Of a stretch of DNA of 64,000 bases, positions 61,274-64,000 are shown one piece after another. The position numbers and the translations under genes are program-made. This stretch comes from Desulfobacteraceae bacterium (GTDB lineage: Bacteria > Desulfobacterota > Desulfobacteria > Desulfobacterales > Desulfosalsimonadaceae): positions 1-64,000 of the forward strand of contig JAABUA010000005.1 of NCBI GenBank assembly GCA_011389515.1. The letters run 5' to 3'. The notes below the pieces were generated by a model. The model was not told where the DNA came from. It did not search any database and was given only the letters and a program-made list of their open reading frames with translations. The stretch's first letter is position 1, and each line of letters opens with the position of its first letter.

Positions 61274-62443
61274 ATGAAACAGCTGAAAAGCAGGCTGAAA
61301 GAAGGCATGGGTATTTTTGCCGAATCCCGCAGGGTCTACAAAAAACTGCAGAAGCACCTCGACCGTCAGCCCGTAGGGTTTCCGGCTACCCCGTCCGGTG
61401 TGGAGCGGCGCATTCTGCGGGAAGTGTTTACGGCTGAAGAAGCAGCCATCGCCCTTGAATTGGACTATAGATTTCAATTGTTTGTGCAGGTTTTCGAAAA
61501 AGTCAGGGACCAGGGCATATCCGAGGAAAAACTCCAATCCATGCTGGACAACATGGAAAGAAACGGGGCGATTTTTGTCAAAATGACGGACGGCAAAAAA
61601 AGCTACGCCCTGCACCCCTTTGCCGTGGGCATATTTGAAATGAAATTGCCTACCATGAACGCCAATTTCTATATGGATGCCCGCAAATACATGTATCAGG
61701 CCTTCGGCATGGCGTTTCTCTCCACCGGGCTCCCCCAGATGCGCGTTATTCCCATTGAAAAAAGCGTCACCCCGGATCTGCACATCGCCACCTATGATGA
61801 AATCCGGGAGCTGGTGCTTCAAAATGACGGGCGCATCGGCGTGGCCGAATGCGTCTGCCGGAAAGGCCGGGATGCCATCGGCCGATCCTGCGGGGAAACG
61901 GACAGGCGGGAGGTCTGCATCGGTTTTGCCGATTTTCACGATATGTATTCGCGAAACGGCTTCGGCCGTTCCATCTCCAAGGAAGAGGCGTTTGAAATCC
62001 TGGCGCAAAACGAGAAGGACGGCCTGGTGCTGATGCCTTCCAACGCCCGGGAGGCCCAGTTCGTGTGCAGTTGCTGCAAATGCTGCTGCGCCTGCCTGGA
62101 AGCGGTCAGCCTCCTGGCCAAACCGGCGGAATTTGTGAAGAACAATTATTACGCGGTTCTGGACGCGGAAAAATGCGTGGAATGCGGCAAGTGCGGCAAA
62201 AAATGCAAGATGGAAGCCGTTCAGATGACGGAGCAAAAGGCCGTCGGTATCGACCTGAACCGGTGCATCGGATGCGGGGTATGCGTGGCCGCCTGCAAAT
62301 CCGGGGCGTTGATCCTGGCGAAAAAGGAAATCCAGACCGTGCCGCCCAAGGATATGGACACGCTTTATGAGGAAATCATGAAGCACAAAAAAGGAACGGT
62401 GGGAAGTGCATTGCATGTGGGGCGCAAAATCGCAGGATTTTAA
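61274..62443 (+). CDS. Fe-S protein with two 4Fe-4S ferredoxin motifs and CxCCxCCCxC cluster
   Basis: 389 residues. The first 200 residues are a winged-helix-like/alpha region of unknown role. Then VAECVCRKG and CIGFADF, an unusual VCSCCKCCCACLE cysteine run near residue 263, and two classic motifs (CVECGKCGKKCK and CIGCGVCVAACK) near 300-340. It probably supplies low-potential electrons to the activases. GGAGG before the ATG sets the start; a longer upstream frame overlaps the preceding gene. Similar proteins occur in dehydratase-type clusters. Confidence 0.82.
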   Translation: MKQLKSRLKEGMGIFAESRRVYKKLQKHLDRQPVGFPATPSGVERRILREVFTAEEAAIALELDYRFQLFVQVFEKVRDQGISEEKLQSMLDNMERNGAIFVKMTDGKKSYALHPFAVGIFEMKLPTMNANFYMDARKYMYQAFGMAFLSTGLPQMRVIPIEKSVTPDLHIATYDEIRELVLQNDGRIGVAECVCRKGRDAIGRSCGETDRREVCIGFADFHDMYSRNGFGRSISKEEAFEILAQNEKDGLVLMPSNAREAQFVCSCCKCCCACLEAVSLLAKPAEFVKNNYYAVLDAEKCVECGKCGKKCKMEAVQMTEQKAVGIDLNRCIGCGVCVAACKSGALILAKKEIQTVPPKDMDTLYEEIMKHKKGTVGSALHVGRKIAGF

Positions 62444-62445
62444 AA

Positions 62446-62522
62446 TTGACGGCTTCGCAAAAAGGCAGCCCTGCCCCCTGACCTTGGACGCGCCTTGATC
62501 TTGAACTTTTTGCAAAGCCGTC
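62446..62522. repeat. Short copy of the 'TTGACGRCTTCG' repeat family
   Basis: GACGGCTTCGCAAAAAG (62448-62464) and CTTTTTGCAAAGCCGTC (62506-62522) are inverted with one mismatch, ending right after the ferredoxin stop. It shares GCCTTGATCTTG with the larger element at 23527-23683. It may also serve as a terminator. Confidence 0.7.
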
Positions 62523-62524
62523 TG

Positions 62525-62700
62525 GAACCGAAACCGAAAGAAGAACAGGTCTCTTGGGCACCCGCAAGGGGTGCCCCTACGGGCCCATATTCTGTGGGAA
62601 TATTTATCGTATCTATACAAAATGCAAAAATTAGTAAAAAAACCGATTTCGATAGCGATTTCGATTTCGAAAAAATGAAATGCAAACAAACGATGTAGCA
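62525..62700. repeat. Relative of the 52238-52436 element, with an inserted REP hairpin
   Basis: AGAACAGGTCTCTTGG and the later AAAAAAACCGATTTCGATAG match the core and right arm of the MITE at 52238-52436. Between them about 70 bases are extra, beginning with a hairpin GGGCACCC-GCAA-GGGGTGCCC (62556-62576). The typical ends of the MITE are not visible here. Confidence 0.6.
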
Positions 62701-62726
62701 GCAGCATGGCGGGCCACTGTCTGAAT

Positions 62727-62926
62727 TGAACAATTTCCTCCGGGGGGTGCGGTATTGCCCTGAGGCAACAATTGCAGGCGGTTGGTGATAGCTCCTGGCG
62801 AAGCGCAGACAAGCGCCCTGTGGCCCAGCCGTTTATCACAGGGCGCGTCTGAGCGAGCCATGGAGATATCCCAACCACCTGCAGTTGCCGTGGGCGATAC
62901 CGGAGCCCCCGGAGGAAATTGTCCAT
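62727..62926. repeat. About 200-base imperfect inverted repeat (long hairpin)
   Basis: The outer arm ACAATTTCCTCCGGGGG (from 62730) pairs with CCCCCGGAGGAAATTGT (to 62922), and the pairing continues inward through CGGTAT, GGCAAC, TGCAGG, GGTTGG and GCGCCCTGTG (62813-62822) with CACAGGGCGC (62837-62846). The loop is 14 bases. No open frame of note. Candidate MITE or structured RNA. Confidence 0.75.
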
Positions 62927-62952
62927 TTTCTTTCTTTCTTTTTTCTAACCAG

Positions 62953-62972
62953 GGGCACGGCGCGCCGTGCCC
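62953..62972. repeat. REP-like palindrome, second copy of the GGGCACGGCG variant
   Basis: Exact copy of the 20-bp palindrome at 19422-19441, again followed by CGTAC, 77 bases before the ACS-like gene. Confidence 0.75.
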
Positions 62973-63049
62973 GTACAGCACACTGCGGTTTTTTTGGGGG
63001 ATTCCTGCTGATACTGATAACGGATAGATAGAAAAAAACAGAATATTTT

Positions 63050-63793
63050 ATGGGACTTTTTGACAAACAATATCAGGAGATCAAGGCGTTTCTTTCGCGT
63101 AAGCAAAATGAAAGGAATGTGACCGAACTTCTGCATCCCCATGAAACCCGGTGGCCGTCTGAAAAAAACCGGAACCTGGTGCTCGGCCCGGACACCGCGG
63201 TGGAGCTGGGCAACCCAAGGGATGCGTCCGCCTCTTTCCTGCTATGGGTCAATGACCCCTCCCTTTTGAAAAACGGTCGGATTTCAGTGGTCGGCCCGGA
63301 CCTTCCGCAACTGATCGGGCAGCGGGTACCCTTCGGCCGGGTGGTGATCGTGGGGGGGACGGATTTTAACGCGGAAAACAGCTATGATCGGTACCGGGAA
63401 ATGGAGCTCCTGCGCTACGACATTCATATGAAAGGCTACATGATGCGGGCGGTTTCCCAATACGGGCGCGAATGGAGCCGGGTCAGCCGGGAGGCGCTGG
63501 AAAAGGGGTTTTCTTTTGAGGTTTTAGGCGGTGCGATTGTCGATCAATACCGGTCACTCTCTTATATCCGGGCGGTGGAAGTGATATTTGTCACCGCCGG
63601 CCGTGACGACGTGCAGACCCTCGGGCAAACCGGAGAAGGCGTTTTGTCGATCATCAGCGCCATGAACAAAATGGCGGACGAGATGTCGTTTGACTGTGAC
63701 ACCTGTGAATATACGGCGGTCTGTGGGGATGTGGCCGAACTGCGGTCCATGCGCGGCGCCCTTCAGCGAAAGGGAACGGCATCCCATGCTTGA
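63050..63793 (+). CDS. Acetyl-CoA synthase (AcsB/CdhC) middle-domain-like protein
   Basis: 247 residues. The run VELGNPRDASASFLLWV, NGRISVVGPDLPQLIGQRVPFG (in pieces), then YGREWSRVSREALEKGFSF follows the middle domain of acetyl-CoA synthase (VEMGGNRTPAFELV, DGKIEVIGPDIDQI, NWLRVSKDAVAKGFRF). That domain contacts the corrinoid protein and the CODH partner. The A-cluster domain is absent; a short C-terminal motif CDTCEYTAVC replaces it. It probably works with a CODH or corrinoid protein, not as a full synthase. It overlaps the next gene by eight bases, a CooC-type ATPase. Start has weak ribosome-site support. Confidence 0.75.
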   Translation: MGLFDKQYQEIKAFLSRKQNERNVTELLHPHETRWPSEKNRNLVLGPDTAVELGNPRDASASFLLWVNDPSLLKNGRISVVGPDLPQLIGQRVPFGRVVIVGGTDFNAENSYDRYREMELLRYDIHMKGYMMRAVSQYGREWSRVSREALEKGFSFEVLGGAIVDQYRSLSYIRAVEVIFVTAGRDDVQTLGQTGEGVLSIISAMNKMADEMSFDCDTCEYTAVCGDVAELRSMRGALQRKGTASHA

Positions 63794-64000
63794 CAAACCA
63801 AGGGTCATTGCAGTATGCGGCAAGGGGGGCGTCGGCAAGACGTCCATCAGCGCCATGATCGTTCGCGAAGTGCTGAAGCAACCGGAAAACAAGGTGCTTG
63901 CCGTGGATGCGGATCCGGCTGTGGGGTTGGCGCCCGCCTTGGGCATTTTAGCCGGGCGAACGGTGGATGATATCCGAAACGATCTGATCCGCCGGGTGGA
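63786..64000 (+). CDS. CooC-like nickel-insertion ATPase, partial at window end
   Basis: An open frame of about 71 codons runs off the window. It starts MLDKPRVIAVCGKGGVGKTS, a deviant Walker A with the signature lysine of the MinD/ParA/CooC family, followed by VLAVDADPAVGLAPALG, the Walker A' region. CooC proteins help assemble the nickel cluster of CO dehydrogenase. The overlap with the ACS-like gene suggests that a CODH or related gene may follow beyond the window. Confidence 0.8.
   Translation, partial: MLDKPRVIAVCGKGGVGKTSISAMIVREVLKQPENKVLAVDADPAVGLAPALGILAGRTVDDIRNDLIRRV

Noticed and set aside
61256-62926. Long minus-strand open frame (556 codons) opposite the ferredoxin gene
   Set aside because: It is a shadow of the well-supported + strand ferredoxin gene in GC-rich sequence and shows no protein family.
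1-64000. CRISPR arrays, tRNA or rRNA genes, integrase-bounded prophage
   Set aside because: No regularly spaced repeats, no recognisable structural RNA and no phage structural genes were seen in reading the window.

Overview
The window looks like chromosome of an anaerobic, sulfate-reducer-type Desulfobacterota (Desulfobacterales-like). This is inferred from gene content: two TRAP transporters, CCG-domain iron-sulfur proteins, a decaheme cytochrome, tungstate uptake plus an aldehyde:ferredoxin oxidoreductase, DsrE, 2-hydroxyacyl-CoA dehydratase-type ATPases and an acetyl-CoA-synthase-like protein. No rRNA, tRNA or CRISPR array was seen.

Region 1 (1-10.4 kb, + strand) is a catabolic operon with an ectoine-type TRAP transporter, an ectoine-hydrolase-like M24 enzyme, an M20 deacylase, an Asp/Glu racemase-family protein, a glutamate dehydrogenase-family enzyme, a PanB-family aldolase and an unassigned protein, followed by an EamA permease. 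Region 2 (10.5-11.2 kb) is a scar holding a transposase remnant, a perfect 36-bp palindrome and a frameshifted nucleotidyltransferase. Region 3 (11.3-23.3 kb) has a flavin/Fe-S 2-hydroxyacid oxidase pair, tupABC-type tungstate uptake with a divergent Xis-PBP regulator, a DUF4139 protein, a membrane MsrA-MsrB fusion, and a NapH-NapG-like polyferredoxin with a DUF362 partner.

Region 4 (23.7-48.7 kb) is the most interesting. A sigma-54 activator lies upstream of a CoA-transferase that has a consensus -24/-12 promoter and three upstream dyads. About 18 kb of unidirectional genes follow: a 2-oxoacid/lactate-type TRAP transporter, UspA, a periplasmic coiled-coil protein, a decaheme-cytochrome/NarI-like membrane protein, a GlcD-type flavoprotein, two CCG Fe-S proteins flanking a GcvH-like lipoyl carrier, a lipoate ligase fused to DUF116, a LipT-like flavoprotein, two radical SAM proteins (LipS1/LipS2 candidates), an unknown protein and a lactate permease. 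A lactate racemase and an LldR-like regulator face them. I read this as a 2-hydroxyacid (lactate) oxidation system with a dedicated lipoyl carrier and its own lipoate-assembly genes. It is related to, but distinct from, the sHdr-LbpA sulfur-oxidation system.

Region 5 (49-53.8 kb) has an ArsR-methyltransferase regulator (SahR-like), a cobT 3' remnant, a tungsten AOR, a MITE-like element, a patatin-like lipase and a DsrE protein. Region 6 (54-64 kb) has a GMC-type flavoprotein, an unknown helical protein, and a four-gene set resembling the subunits of ATP-dependent benzoyl-CoA reductase / 2-hydroxyacyl-CoA dehydratase plus a polyferredoxin. A 600-bp block of nested repeats follows, then an ACS middle-domain-like protein and the start of a CooC-like ATPase that runs off the window. 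Several families of palindromic or hairpin repeats sit between genes throughout.
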